Positions 26,895-36,571 of a stretch of DNA of 64,000 nucleotides are shown here, piece by piece. The DNA lies in contig NZ_REEZ01000013.1 in assembly GCF_003990445.1 (NCBI RefSeq), positions 56,956 through 120,955 of the forward strand. The letters run 5' to 3'. This DNA is from Pararhodobacter zhoushanensis (lineage in GTDB: Bacteria > Pseudomonadota > Alphaproteobacteria > Rhodobacterales > Rhodobacteraceae). The notes below the pieces were generated by a model. It saw only the letters and a list, made by a program, of their open reading frames with translations. It made no database searches and had not been told where the DNA came from. The position numbers and the translations under genes were made by a program. Numbering within the stretch: the stretch's first letter is position 1; every line of letters begins with the position of its first letter.

Positions 26895-27530
26895 TTACTG
26901 GCCGGGCTTGGCATCCATCGGCGCCTTGGGCGCTGCCGGGCGCGACGACTCAGCCGGGGCCTGCGGGCGCGACTGCGGAGCCGCAGCGGGCTGCGGGGCT
27001 GGTGCTGCGGGGCGCGGAGCTGCCGATTGTGCCGACGACGCCGACGACTGCGAGCCTGCGGCCAGCGGATCGTCCTGACGCTGCACGGAACCCTCGAAAT
27101 GGGCACCCGATTCGATGGCGATGGTCTTGTGGATGATGTCGCCCTCAACCCGAGCGGTCGAGGTCAGACGCACCTTGAGACCGCGCACGCGGCCAATGAC
27201 GCGGCCGTTGATCACGATGTCATCGGCGACGATCTCACCGCGGATCGTGGCGCTTTCGCCCACGGTCAGCAGATGGGCGCGGATATCGCCATCAACGACA
27301 CCTTCGATAACCACGTCACCCGAGGTGCGCATGTTGCCCGAGATCTGCAAATCAGCCGACAGGACAGAAGCCGCGGGCTTGGGTTTCGGGGCCGACGAGC
27401 TGCCGGCATTGCTGCCCATCTCCATCGAGGGACGCGGAACCGGCGTCGAGGTCGGCGCGGGGCCAGCCTCTGGCGCGCGGGCATTGTCGCTGCGACCCGT
27501 GGATTCGTTGATCCTGCTCTTAGAAAACAT
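26895..27530 (-). CDS. Bactofilin (polymer-forming cytoskeletal protein)
   Basis: 211 residues. The bactofilin beta-helix core spans about residues 57-150 with regularly spaced hydrophobic repeats (SADLQISGNMRTSGDVVIEG; VDGDIRAHLLTVGESATIRG; VINGRVIGRVRGLKVRLTS). It is flanked by a Pro/Ala/Ser-rich N-terminus and a Pro/Ala/Gln-rich C-terminal tail. It should polymerise without nucleotides and organise local cell-wall growth. The start overlaps the end of the M23 peptidase gene by 11 bases, giving a coupled pair known in other bacteria. Confidence 0.9.
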   Translation of the reverse strand: MFSKSRINESTGRSDNARAPEAGPAPTSTPVPRPSMEMGSNAGSSSAPKPKPAASVLSADLQISGNMRTSGDVVIEGVVDGDIRAHLLTVGESATIRGEIVADDIVINGRVIGRVRGLKVRLTSTARVEGDIIHKTIAIESGAHFEGSVQRQDDPLAAGSQSSASSAQSAAPRPAAPAPQPAAAPQSRPQAPAESSRPAAPKAPMDAKPGQ

Positions 27531-28851
27531 TCTGTGCTGCCCTTATGTAAGTCATGGGGTTTATGGGGTTGCCGGCAACGCGGATCTCATAGTGCAGGTG
27601 CACACCCGTGGATCGGCCCGTGTTTCCCATAGCACCAACCCGCTCCCCGCGCGAGACCCTTTGGCCAACGCTCACGGCGATACTACTCATATGCGCATAG
27701 CGCGTCTCAAAACCAAAGTCGTGCTGGACGATGACGATGTTGCCATACCCGCTCTGACGCCCGGCGAAACTGACCGTGCCGTCGGCGGTGCTATGGATCG
27801 GCGTCCCGCGCGAGCCCCCGAAATCCTGACCCGCGTGCAACCGGCGGCCGCCGGTGATCGGATCACGCCGATAGCCAAAGGGCGAATTGACGCGAACATG
27901 GTCCACCGGCAGCGCAAAAGGCGTGCGCCGCAAGGCGATGCGGTAGGTGTCGATCTCTTCGAGCGCGGCCAGAACCGAGTTGGCGCGCACCTCATCCGAC
28001 AGCGGATCCAGCGTTCCCGATGTCGAGATCGAGATCGGCCGCAAGGACGCCGAGCGCGTCTGATAGCCCGCGCGCACCTGCCGCAGCAGCGTTTCGGTGG
28101 ACAGGCCGGCCGCGCTGAACATGCGTTCGAGCGGCTGCATCGACGTCTCGACCGCTTGCTCAAGTTGCGTAAAAATGCGCGTATTACGATCCTGGATCAG
28201 CCGGTATTCCATCGCCAGATGCTGGGCTTCGCGGGTGGCGTCATCGGCCACCGCGCCCATCGATTCGCGCTCAAGCGCGGTACGGTCCAGCGCGGCCAGC
28301 ACGAAGTCGAGCGTTTGCTCGACCTCTTCCAGATGCGCGGTAGTGTCTTCCAGTTCGGAATCGGAATCGCGGGCCTCAAGCTCGGCCAGTTCGGTCGTCG
28401 CCGCATCGCGCTGTTCATTGGTCGTGCGCAGGGTCGCCTGCAACGCGTCGATACCGCGTGCCAGTTCCGCATTGCGCTGCTCGCCTTCCAGCAAGCTGGT
28501 CTGCATATGCCCGACACGGTCCATCGCTTCGCCAAAGCGCTGATGGGCCGCCTGTGCCTCGGACAAGGCCCGGTCACGCTGCGCGGCCATGTCGTTGAGC
28601 CGGGTTTCGAAATAGCTTTGTTCACGCCGCGCACTCTCGCGCAGATCGTTCGATCCGATCACCGAGTAGAACAAGATCGAGGTCGCGATCAGGCTCCACG
28701 CCATATAGCCAGCAGTCCCGGTCAAGATCACGGCCTGGGCAGCGGGTTTCAATCGGACAAAGCGCGTGCTCGTTTCCGAACGCAGGAACAGCCGTTTTTC
28801 AGGCAGATACCGCTCCAGCGTGAGGTTAAGACGGTCGATAAAGGCCCTCAC
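27520..28851 (-). CDS. Membrane-anchored M23 family metallopeptidase
   Basis: 443 residues. A short cytoplasmic N-terminus, one membrane segment (about residues 36-67), a coiled-coil region (70-230) and a C-terminal M23 (LytM) domain from about 315. Metal-binding residues are visible in RLHAGQDFGG (HxxxD) and in GVHLHYEIR (HxH). The domain should therefore be an active peptidoglycan endopeptidase in the periplasm. It is translated just ahead of bactofilin with an 11-base overlap, consistent with bactofilin positioning the enzyme. The upstream 208 bases should hold the promoter. Confidence 0.9.
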   Translation of the reverse strand: MRAFIDRLNLTLERYLPEKRLFLRSETSTRFVRLKPAAQAVILTGTAGYMAWSLIATSILFYSVIGSNDLRESARREQSYFETRLNDMAAQRDRALSEAQAAHQRFGEAMDRVGHMQTSLLEGEQRNAELARGIDALQATLRTTNEQRDAATTELAELEARDSDSELEDTTAHLEEVEQTLDFVLAALDRTALERESMGAVADDATREAQHLAMEYRLIQDRNTRIFTQLEQAVETSMQPLERMFSAAGLSTETLLRQVRAGYQTRSASLRPISISTSGTLDPLSDEVRANSVLAALEEIDTYRIALRRTPFALPVDHVRVNSPFGYRRDPITGGRRLHAGQDFGGSRGTPIHSTADGTVSFAGRQSGYGNIVIVQHDFGFETRYAHMSSIAVSVGQRVSRGERVGAMGNTGRSTGVHLHYEIRVAGNPINPMTYIRAAQNVF

Positions 28852-29059
28852 GGGTCCCCCTACAGCTTGTTCGCCATTGACAATCCCCCGCAGTCACGGC
28901 GCGGGTTATTTCGCGTTTTTGTTAACGACCGCACCACCCGCAGGCAACAACTTAACCCCGGGGTTCCCTGCTCGTAGGCGAATGATCGCCGTATCGGCAA
29001 AAAACCGCCGACTTTGAGTCCCTTACGGACGATCACGCAGGTGTCAGACCCGCGTGGGG

Positions 29060-29908
29060 TTAACGGGTGAGTCGCGCGGCGTTGGCGGGGTGCTCGTCGG
29101 CAAGGGGCCAGTAAAAGTCGGGGGGTATGCCGGCCTCGGCGCGTTTTTCCTCGTTGAACGGCGGCTTCAGCGCGCCGTGGAAATAGCGCCGGACCAGATC
29201 ATGGAAGGCTTCTTTTGGGTCGATGTCGGCACGCCCGCACAGAAAGTGGAACCACTTTGACCCATAGGCAACGTGGCTGACCTCTTCGGCGTAGATGGTC
29301 TCAAGCGCGGCAACGGCAGACTCGACACCCGCCTTGCGGAAAATCTCGATCATGCCGGGGGTCACATCGAGACCGCGCGCTTCCAACACCATGGGCACCA
29401 CGGCAAGCCGCCCAAGGAAGTCATCCTTGGTATCTGCCGCCGCCCGCCACATGGAAGCATGGGCAGGCAGCGCGCCATAATGGCTGCCAAGGCTTTCCAG
29501 AACATCGCAGACAAGGTTGTAATGCTTGGATTCCTCGGCCGCCGATTTCACCCAGTCATCATAGAACCCCATCGGCATCTTGGTGCCGGTGAAGCGCGCG
29601 ATGATGTCCCAATGCAGATCGACCGCGTTCAGCTCGATATGCGCAACCGCATGCAGCAGCGCGATCCGCCCGGCAAGCGAGCCTGTCCGGCGCCGCGGCA
29701 TGTCGCGCGGGTCCAGCAATTCAGGCTGCGCAGGCCGCGCCGGGTTGAGCGGCGGGTTGCCATGCCCGATCGGCATCGGCGTGCCTGCAGCGCGCGCGGC
29801 GAACCACGCCTCGGCGCAGCGTTTTGACAGCGCGGTTTTCTCGCGGCCGTCGGCGGTGTTCAGCACCGCGTCGGCGCAGGCGGCGAGGGTCTGCGGCAGG
29901 TCGGTCAT
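29060..29908 (-). CDS. DUF455 family ferritin-like protein
   Basis: 282 residues. Helical protein with ferritin-like signatures: HAVAHIELNAVDLHWDIIAR (E/H ligands), KSAAEESKHYNLVCDVLESL and LETIYAEEVSHVAYGSKWF. These suggest a di-metal site. Members of this family are often annotated as rhamnosyltransferase by old misnaming. No activity is established. The start at 29908 overlaps the mccA stop by 4 bases (ATGA). It therefore appears to be the last gene of the leucine-catabolism operon, although its role there is not known. Confidence 0.82.
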   Translation of the reverse strand: MTDLPQTLAACADAVLNTADGREKTALSKRCAEAWFAARAAGTPMPIGHGNPPLNPARPAQPELLDPRDMPRRRTGSLAGRIALLHAVAHIELNAVDLHWDIIARFTGTKMPMGFYDDWVKSAAEESKHYNLVCDVLESLGSHYGALPAHASMWRAAADTKDDFLGRLAVVPMVLEARGLDVTPGMIEIFRKAGVESAVAALETIYAEEVSHVAYGSKWFHFLCGRADIDPKEAFHDLVRRYFHGALKPPFNEEKRAEAGIPPDFYWPLADEHPANAARLTR

Positions 29909-31836
29909 TCTTCCTCGGCCAGCGCGATCAGGGCAGCCCCGGCTTCGACCTGCTGGCCCGCCTTGGCCAGCACCTCGGCCACCGTGCCGTCGCGGCCTGC
30001 GGTCAGGGTGTGTTCCATTTTCATCGCCTCCAGAATCGCCAGTCGTGCGCCCTTTTCCACGACATCGCCCGCGTTGACAAACACCGCCTTCACCATGCCC
30101 GGCATCGGTGCCAGCACGATACCCGCCCCTGCCCCGGCGTCGGCATCCACGGCCAGCGGATCGGGCCGGGTGAACTGCACGGTATGCGCGCCGAAGACCG
30201 AGACCGTGTTGCCAACCACCTGCGCGTCGCTGGCGGCGCGCTGGCCGTCGATCCACCACGCACCGGCGCGGCGTTCTGCACTCAGCGTGGCGTCGCCGAC
30301 GCGCACGGCCCACTCCTTCCCGACGCGGGCCACGGCGCAGTCCCAGCGCGCCTCACCGCGTTCCAGCACGACCGTCTGCCAGAGCGGTGTCCACAGCGCG
30401 AAGCCCTGCAGATCGCCCTGCCCTGCGCCCATCGCGGCTAGCGCCGCCAGTGCCACGGTCGCATCGGCAATCGCAGGCTCGGCGGTCAGGGCATCCAGAT
30501 CGCGCCCGATCAGCCCGGTATCCACCTCACCGGCGCGGAACCCTTGGTGCCGGGTCAGCGCACCCAGAAACGCGAGGTTCGTCACCGACCCCGCAACCTG
30601 CGTACCCTCCAGCGCTGCGCGCAGTTTGGACAGGGCGATGGCGCGCGTCGCGCCGTGGGTGATCACCTTGGCGATCATCGGATCGTACCACGGACTGATC
30701 GTATCACCCTCGCGCACGCCGCTGTCGATGCGCGCGTCCGCCGGGAACCGCAAATGCGAGAGCGTGCCGGTGGCGGGCAGAAACCCGGCGGGGACATCCT
30801 CGGCATAGAGCCGGGCTTCGAACGCGTGACCGGTGATCGTCAGATCATCCTGAGCACAGGGCAGGCTCTCGCCCGAGGCCACGCGCAGCTGCCATTCCAC
30901 CAGATCGACGCCGGTGATCGCCTCGGTCACCGGATGCTCGACCTGCAGGCGGGTGTTCATCTCCATGAACCAAAACCCGTCGGGCCGCAGCCCGTTGGAA
31001 CCATCGACGATGAACTCGACCGTGCCCGCGCCCTTGTAGCCAATCGCTTCCGCCGCACGCACGGCGGCGGTGCCCATCGCGGCGCGCATCTCGGCGGTCA
31101 TGCCGGGCGCTGGCGCTTCTTCGATCACCTTCTGGTGGCGGCGTTGCAGCGAGCAGTCGCGCTCGAACAGATGCACCGCGTTTGTGCCATCGCCAAATAC
31201 CTGCACCTCGATGTGGCGCGGCTGCTGGATGTATTTCTCGATCAGCACGGCGGCGTTGCCGAAAGCCGTCGAGGCCTCACCCTGCGCGCTGGCCAGTGCG
31301 TCGGCGAAGTCCTTCGAGCGCTCGACCAGCCGCATGCCCTTGCCGCCGCCGCCCGCGACCGCCTTGATCAGCACCGGATAGCCGATCTTATCGGCGGCAG
31401 CTTGCAGATGGGCAGGCTCTTGATTGCTGCCCATATAGCCCGGCACAATCGGCACGCCCGCTTTTTCCATCAGCGCCTTGGCGGCATCCTTGAGCCCCAT
31501 GGCCCGGATCGCGCTGGCCGAAGGGCCAATGAAGACCAGCCCCGCCGCCTCGACTGCGTCGACGAACTCGGGGTTCTCGGACAAGAACCCATAGCCCGGA
31601 TGGATCGCCTGCGCGCCGGTATCGAGTGCCGCCTGAATGATCCGCTCACCGCGCAGATAGCTGTCAGCCGGGCGCGGGCCACCGATGAGCACCGCCTGAT
31701 CGGCCATCGCCACATGCGCGGCCCCGGCGTCGGCCTCGGAATACACCGCGACGCTGCGCAGGCCCAGAGCACGGGCGCTGCGGATCACGCGGCAGGCGAT
31801 CTCACCCCGGTTGGCGATCAGGATCGTGTCGAACAT
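29905..31836 (-). CDS. mccA: Methylcrotonyl-CoA carboxylase, alpha (biotin) subunit
   Basis: Biotin carboxylase and biotin carrier in one chain; carboxylates 3-methylcrotonyl-CoA with MccB in leucine breakdown. 643 residues. The biotin carboxylase domain begins MFDTILIANRGEIACRVIRS, with the ATP-grasp GGGGKGMRLV and the substrate region EMNTRLQVEHPVTE. The biotinyl lysine lies in EAMKMEH near the C-terminus. An acetyl- or propionyl-CoA carboxylase is the alternative, but linkage to ivd and mccB supports methylcrotonyl-CoA. A 115-base gap precedes it. Confidence 0.92.
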   Translation of the reverse strand: MFDTILIANRGEIACRVIRSARALGLRSVAVYSEADAGAAHVAMADQAVLIGGPRPADSYLRGERIIQAALDTGAQAIHPGYGFLSENPEFVDAVEAAGLVFIGPSASAIRAMGLKDAAKALMEKAGVPIVPGYMGSNQEPAHLQAAADKIGYPVLIKAVAGGGGKGMRLVERSKDFADALASAQGEASTAFGNAAVLIEKYIQQPRHIEVQVFGDGTNAVHLFERDCSLQRRHQKVIEEAPAPGMTAEMRAAMGTAAVRAAEAIGYKGAGTVEFIVDGSNGLRPDGFWFMEMNTRLQVEHPVTEAITGVDLVEWQLRVASGESLPCAQDDLTITGHAFEARLYAEDVPAGFLPATGTLSHLRFPADARIDSGVREGDTISPWYDPMIAKVITHGATRAIALSKLRAALEGTQVAGSVTNLAFLGALTRHQGFRAGEVDTGLIGRDLDALTAEPAIADATVALAALAAMGAGQGDLQGFALWTPLWQTVVLERGEARWDCAVARVGKEWAVRVGDATLSAERRAGAWWIDGQRAASDAQVVGNTVSVFGAHTVQFTRPDPLAVDADAGAGAGIVLAPMPGMVKAVFVNAGDVVEKGARLAILEAMKMEHTLTAGRDGTVAEVLAKAGQQVEAGAALIALAEEE

Positions 31837-31951
31837 GGCGTTGCTCCTTGGCGGATACCGGACAAAAGGGCGTTGCCCCCCGGCGCTGTGATGCCGTGGT
31901 CCGTTCGGGATGTGTCAGGGGAAAAGACGCGCAACGGCGCGGTGCAGCGGC

Positions 31952-32569
31952 TTAACCGGCGCAGTGATCGTGGGGCGTTCGGCGCAGAGCGTGGTTGACC
32001 GAGTGCCCGTCGGCATAGGCGATCGCGACATTGGCATTGGCATTGGGCCGGATGGTGAAATCCAGATCGTCCGCGAACCAGACGCGCAGGCGCAGCGCCG
32101 TTTGGGCGCGGATCCCCGCCCAGGCCTCGGGCAGGCAGCGTGCGCCCAGAATGGGCGCTGCGGGCACGCCCAGAAGCTGGACCGTCACCACGGCATTCGT
32201 CAGCACCTGCGGCTGTTCGCGCGGCGGGGCGACGATGGAGGCAAGGCTGATATCCGTCCGCGTGGCAGGCTCGGGTTCGCCGCATTGCACCAGCAGCGTG
32301 TTGCCGTTGACCACCGACAGCAGACGGCACTCCCGCCCGGTCGATCCGCGCAGTCCGGCCATGAGGTCCAGCAAGGGCGGTGCCACCAGCAGCAACACAG
32401 GGACGAGCAGAAACCAGCGTCGTGACGGTCGCCAGCGAAGAAAGCGGAGCCTTTGGTTGTGAGGCGCATAGCCTTGCCCTGCCGGTCCCCCGCGCGGATC
32501 GAAGGGATCGCCCCGCCCGACTAGCCGGGGTTTTGAGCGTTTCCAAAAGAAGCGGGGCACAAGGGTCAT
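31952..32569 (-). CDS. Hypothetical membrane-anchored protein, degenerate nuclease-like
   Basis: About 205 residues with a basic N-terminus and one membrane segment (around residues 52-69, WFLLVPVLLLVAPPLLDLM). The outer part has CRLLSVVNGNTLLVQC, reminiscent of the VxDGDTL start of staphylococcal-nuclease-like domains. The acidic residues are replaced, and I cannot identify a full active site. It lies between mccB and mccA on the same strand. An upstream in-frame Met at 32638 is an alternative start. The function is unknown. Confidence 0.6.
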   Translation of the reverse strand: MTLVPRFFWKRSKPRLVGRGDPFDPRGGPAGQGYAPHNQRLRFLRWRPSRRWFLLVPVLLLVAPPLLDLMAGLRGSTGRECRLLSVVNGNTLLVQCGEPEPATRTDISLASIVAPPREQPQVLTNAVVTVQLLGVPAAPILGARCLPEAWAGIRAQTALRLRVWFADDLDFTIRPNANANVAIAYADGHSVNHALRRTPHDHCAG

Positions 32570-32796
32570 GATAGCTTTGCTGCCCCGAGTCTTCGGCGAA
32601 AATACGGCGCAAACTGCCTGAAATTTCGAACGCGCCACTCATTGTCGATAAATTCGGTTTAGTGAGCGAGTTATCCGGGGATTTAACCACGACGCCCGAC
32701 AGCGGAGACGAGCGCCAACGCCCGCTGCGCTGCGCGCCGGTTCCGCCTGCAAAGCAATCATTCCATAAGAACCGAGGCTGCTCCATGCCCCTTCCC

Positions 32797-34401
32797 TTAC
32801 ATGCGGAACACGCCAAAGCGCGTGTCCTCAATCGGTGCATTCAGCGCGGCGCTCAGCGACAGTGAGAGCACATCACGGGTGCGGCGCGGGTCGATGATCC
32901 CATCGTCCCACAGCCGGGCCGAGGCATAGAGCGGGTGGCTCTGACGCTCGAACATCTCGATCGTGGGGCGCTTGAACTCCGCCTCTTCCTCGGCCGACCA
33001 GCTGTTTCCCGCGCGCTCGATCCCCTCACGCCGCACGGTGGCCAGCACGCCTGCCGCCTGCTCGCCGCCCATCACCGAGATCCGGCTGTTGGGCCAGCTC
33101 CACAGGAATCGCGGCTGATAGGCGCGCCCGGACATGCCATAGTTGCCTGCCCCGAACGAGCCGCCAACCATCAGCGTGATCTTGGGCACCGAGGTCGTCG
33201 CCACCGCCGTCACCAGCTTGGCCCCGTGGCGCGCGATGCCCTCGTTCTCATATTTCCGACCGACCATGAAGCCGGTGATGTTCTGCAGGAACACCAGCGG
33301 GATCTTGCGCTGCGAGCACAGCTCGACGAAATGCGCGCCCTTCACGGCGGCCTCGGAAAACAGCACACCGTTGTTGGCAATGATGCCGACCGGGCAGCCC
33401 TTCACATGGGCAAAGCCTGTAACCAGCGTCTCGCCAAAGCGCGGCTTGAACTCGTCAAAGCGCGAGCCGTCGACAGTACGGGCGATGATCTCGCGGATGT
33501 CATAGGGCGTGCGCAGATCTGCGGGAACGGCACCGAGGATTTCATCGGGATCATAGGCCGGTTCTTCAACGCTCGCCCATTGGACCGTCTCGGGCTTGCG
33601 GCGGTTAAGATGGCCGATGGCACGGCGCGCCAGTGCCAGCGCATGCGCGTCATCCTCGGCCAGATAATCCGCCACGCCCGACAGCCGCGTGTGCACATCG
33701 CCGCCGCCCAGATCCTCGGCCGTGACCACCTCACCCGTCGCCGCCTTGACCAGCGGCGGTCCGGCCAGAAAGATCGTGCCCTGGTTCTTGACGATGATCG
33801 TCACGTCCGACATCGCGGGCACATAGGCCCCGCCTGCGGTACACGAGCCCATCACCACCGCGATCTGTGGGATGCCGCGCGCCGACATATTGGCCTGATT
33901 ATAGAAGATGCGGCCAAAATGGTCACGGTCGGGGAAGACCTCGTCCTGATTGGGCAGGTTCGCGCCGCCGCTATCGACCAGATAAACGCAGGGCAGATTA
34001 TTTTCCGCCGCGATCTCCTGCGCGCGCAGGTGTTTCTTGACGGTCATCGGGTAATAGGTGCCGCCCTTCACCGTGGCGTCGTTGCACACGACCATGACCT
34101 CATGACCCATCACCCGGCCAATGCCCGCAATCACCCCCGCACCGGGGGCCGCACCGTCATAAAGCCCATGCGCCGCCGTCGCGCCGATCTCAAGGAAGGG
34201 CGAGCCGGGGTCCAGCAGGTTGGCCACCCGATCACGCGGCAGCATCTTGCCCCGGCTGACATGGCGGGCGCGGGCTTTCTCGCCGCCGCCCTGCCCGGCG
34301 GCCTCGGCGGCCGCCTGCACCAGCGCCAGCGCATCCAGATGCGCGGCACGGTTGGCGCGGAAGCTTTCGGAGCCGGTCGTGATTTTCGATGACAGCTTCA
34401 T
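32797..34401 (-). CDS. mccB: Methylcrotonyl-CoA carboxylase, beta (carboxyltransferase) subunit
   Basis: Transfers carboxyl from biotin to 3-methylcrotonyl-CoA. 534 residues with both crotonase-fold halves of the carboxyltransferase domain. Characteristic parts are [14 protein letters not shown]-like [55 protein letters not shown] and [23 protein letters not shown] lies before the start. The start overlaps a 20-codon frame (34398-34460) by 4 bases. It belongs to the ivd operon. Confidence 0.93.
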   Translation of the reverse strand: MKLSSKITTGSESFRANRAAHLDALALVQAAAEAAGQGGGEKARARHVSRGKMLPRDRVANLLDPGSPFLEIGATAAHGLYDGAAPGAGVIAGIGRVMGHEVMVVCNDATVKGGTYYPMTVKKHLRAQEIAAENNLPCVYLVDSGGANLPNQDEVFPDRDHFGRIFYNQANMSARGIPQIAVVMGSCTAGGAYVPAMSDVTIIVKNQGTIFLAGPPLVKAATGEVVTAEDLGGGDVHTRLSGVADYLAEDDAHALALARRAIGHLNRRKPETVQWASVEEPAYDPDEILGAVPADLRTPYDIREIIARTVDGSRFDEFKPRFGETLVTGFAHVKGCPVGIIANNGVLFSEAAVKGAHFVELCSQRKIPLVFLQNITGFMVGRKYENEGIARHGAKLVTAVATTSVPKITLMVGGSFGAGNYGMSGRAYQPRFLWSWPNSRISVMGGEQAAGVLATVRREGIERAGNSWSAEEEAEFKRPTIEMFERQSHPLYASARLWDDGIIDPRRTRDVLSLSLSAALNAPIEDTRFGVFRM

Positions 34402-34460
34402 TGGTCAAGCCCCTTCAGATCCAGTCGCGTTTCAGTCGGTGTGGCGGGTGCGCGGGTCAT
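34398..34460 (-). CDS. 20-codon linking frame between the acyl-CoA synthetase gene and mccB
   Basis: ATG at 34460 overlaps the stop of the acyl-CoA synthetase gene (ATGA). The TGA at 34398-34400 overlaps the mccB ATG (ATGA). A GGAGGAG ribosome binding site lies ahead of it. The encoded peptide would be [20 protein letters not shown]. It may be a translated micropeptide or may only carry ribosomes from one gene to the next. No homology can be judged by eye. Confidence 0.4.
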   Translation of the reverse strand: MTRAPATPTETRLDLKGLDQ

Positions 34461-36019
34461 GGGTGCTCCTCCATCGCCCTGCGCTTCAAGTCCTTGCGGA
34501 TGATCTTGCCCGTTACAGTCATCGGCAACTCACGCTCAAAGCGGACATCGCGTGGGACTAGGTGCGCGGACAGGCGGGTGCGGATATGGGCCTGCAGGTC
34601 GGCCTCGGTCGCCTCAGCCCCGTCGTTCAGCACGACATGGGCGCGGATGCGTTCGGTGCGCTCAGGGTCGGGCACGCCGATCACGGCGGCCATGGCAACG
34701 GCGGGATGGCGCAGCAGGCAATCCTCGATCTCGGCCGGGCCGATGCGGTAGCCGGCCGAAGTAATCACGTCATCCTCGCGCCCGACAAAGCGCAGATAGC
34801 CCTGCCCCCACAGCCCCCGGTCGCCGGTCAGCATCCAGTCACCGCGGAACTTCTCGGCGCTCGCTTCTGGCCGGTTCCAGTAGCCCAGAAACATCGAGGC
34901 CGAGCCGCGTTTGACCGCGATGTCGCCCTCGATCCCATCGCCAAGCGGGCCGTCTGGTCCCAGCACGGCCAGCGTATGCCCCGGCACCGGCTTGCCGATG
35001 CAGCCTGGGCGCGGCGGGAACAAAGACCCGGCGGAGGAAGCGATCATGTTGCCTTCGGTCTGGCCGTAGAACTCGTTGATCTGCAACCCGAACGCCCGAT
35101 GGCCCCAGTCGAGCATCTCTGCCCCCAGCGGCTCGCCGCCCGAGGCCACCGAGCGCAACCCCGGCAGCGCGATATCCGCCGAGCGCAGCAGTTTCAGCGC
35201 GGTTGGCGGGAAGAACACGTTGCGCACGCCGCCCTCACGGATCACCTCGCGCGCGGCCTCAGCTGTAAACTTGGGCAGACGGGCAGCCACCACCGGCACC
35301 CCCAGCGCCAGCCCCGGCATCAGCACGTCGAACAACCCGCCGATCCACGCCCAGTCGGCTGGGGTCCAGAGCACATCGCCGGGCTGGCCCAGCCGGTCGT
35401 GGCTGATCTCCACACCCGGCAGATGGCCGGTCAGCACGCGGTGGCCGTGCAGCGCGCCCTTCGGTGCGCCCGTGGTGCCCGAGGTGTAGATCAGCACGGC
35501 GGGGTCGTCGGGGCCGGTATCAACGGGCTCAAGATCGGTGTCGTGCAACGCGATCAGCTCGGGAACATGGGCGGTCACATCAAGCGCGCTTAGCAGCGCA
35601 GCCCCTTCGCCATCGGTGACCACATGCCTCACACCGGCATCACCCAGCCGAGTGTGCAGCGCGTCAGGGCCAAAGAGTTTGAACAACGGCAGGCTGATCG
35701 CGCCCAGCGTCCAGATCGCCAGATGCGCAGCGGCGGTCCAGGGATCTTGCGCACGCAGCACGCCAACCCGGTCACCGCGCGTGACGCCCCGGTCGGCCAG
35801 ATAGCCCGCCAGCGCCCGCACCCGCCACGCCAGATCGCCATAGCTGACATCGCGCCGCTCGCCCTGCGACAGGTCAATGAGCGCCAGCCGTTCGGGCTGA
35901 TCCAGCCAGTCGAAACAGGCCTGCCGCGCCATGTTCAGGCGCGCGGGCAAGGCCCAGTCGAAACCGGCACAAAGGACGTCATAGCCGCCGACAGCCGGAA
36001 GCGTCGGACCCCGGCTCAT
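34457..36019 (-). CDS. AMP-binding acyl-CoA synthetase
   Basis: ATP-dependent acyl-CoA ligase of the ANL superfamily, 520 residues. The P-loop-like motif is VLIYTSGTTGAPKGALHGH, then NEFYGQTEGNMI, the MLTGDRGLWGQGYLRFVGRED motif, and a C-terminal domain with MTVTGKIIRKDLKRRA that supplies the catalytic lysine. It lies in the leucine/isovalerate operon downstream of ivd, so it could activate isovalerate or a related short-chain acid. That substrate is inference from context. Confidence 0.88.
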   Translation of the reverse strand: MSRGPTLPAVGGYDVLCAGFDWALPARLNMARQACFDWLDQPERLALIDLSQGERRDVSYGDLAWRVRALAGYLADRGVTRGDRVGVLRAQDPWTAAAHLAIWTLGAISLPLFKLFGPDALHTRLGDAGVRHVVTDGEGAALLSALDVTAHVPELIALHDTDLEPVDTGPDDPAVLIYTSGTTGAPKGALHGHRVLTGHLPGVEISHDRLGQPGDVLWTPADWAWIGGLFDVLMPGLALGVPVVAARLPKFTAEAAREVIREGGVRNVFFPPTALKLLRSADIALPGLRSVASGGEPLGAEMLDWGHRAFGLQINEFYGQTEGNMIASSAGSLFPPRPGCIGKPVPGHTLAVLGPDGPLGDGIEGDIAVKRGSASMFLGYWNRPEASAEKFRGDWMLTGDRGLWGQGYLRFVGREDDVITSAGYRIGPAEIEDCLLRHPAVAMAAVIGVPDPERTERIRAHVVLNDGAEATEADLQAHIRTRLSAHLVPRDVRFERELPMTVTGKIIRKDLKRRAMEEHP

Positions 36020-36058
36020 CCTGCCTGCTCACTCAGCCACGCGGCGCGCATTGCCCTG

Positions 36059-36571
36059 TCACCCTTCGGTCAGCATCTGGCGAAGGCTGCGCAACTGAAT
36101 CGTGCGCTCGGCGGTCATCTGCATCTGGCAATCCGCCCCGGTGATCTGGCGCATGCTTCCGCCACCCCAGACCGCGTATTCCATCGCACAATTGGCGTCC
36201 CGGAACGCAATCCACGCGCGCTGCGCATCGCGCAGGCGGTCCGCGCGAACGGCGAATTCCGGGTTGGCGGGCTGTTCGGCGGCGTCCATCTGGCGCGCAG
36301 CGGTGCGTGCGCTTTGGTATTCCTCGTTCAGAAGCACATCCCACGCGTCGCGCTCGGCCAGCAGGCAGGACATCATCCCGACCGTGCTCTGCCCGCCCGG
36401 CGCCCCGTCCATGCAGGCACCTGATCCGACCCCGATGCAGGCGCGCGCCGCAGCCTCGTCTTCGCTTGCATCAAGGCAGGCAGCAACGCCGGTCATGAAG
36501 CCGGCAAAAGGCTCTTCAGCCTGCGCGGCGGCAGGCATGATCATGGCAACGGCAAGGGCGAGCGCTTTCAT
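36059..36571 (-). CDS. Secreted LprI/DUF1311-like protein
   Basis: 170 residues with a signal peptide ([18 protein letters not shown]). The mature part has six cysteines, enough for three disulfides. An LprI-type helical region lies around residues 75-165 ([34 protein letters not shown]). LprI-type proteins inhibit lysozyme in Mycobacterium; this activity is not shown for the family at large. Its start overlaps the ivd stop (ATGA), which places a secreted protein inside a CoA-pathway operon. Confidence 0.78.
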   Translation of the reverse strand: MKALALAVAMIMPAAAQAEEPFAGFMTGVAACLDASEDEAAARACIGVGSGACMDGAPGGQSTVGMMSCLLAERDAWDVLLNEEYQSARTAARQMDAAEQPANPEFAVRADRLRDAQRAWIAFRDANCAMEYAVWGGGSMRQITGADCQMQMTAERTIQLRSLRQMLTEG

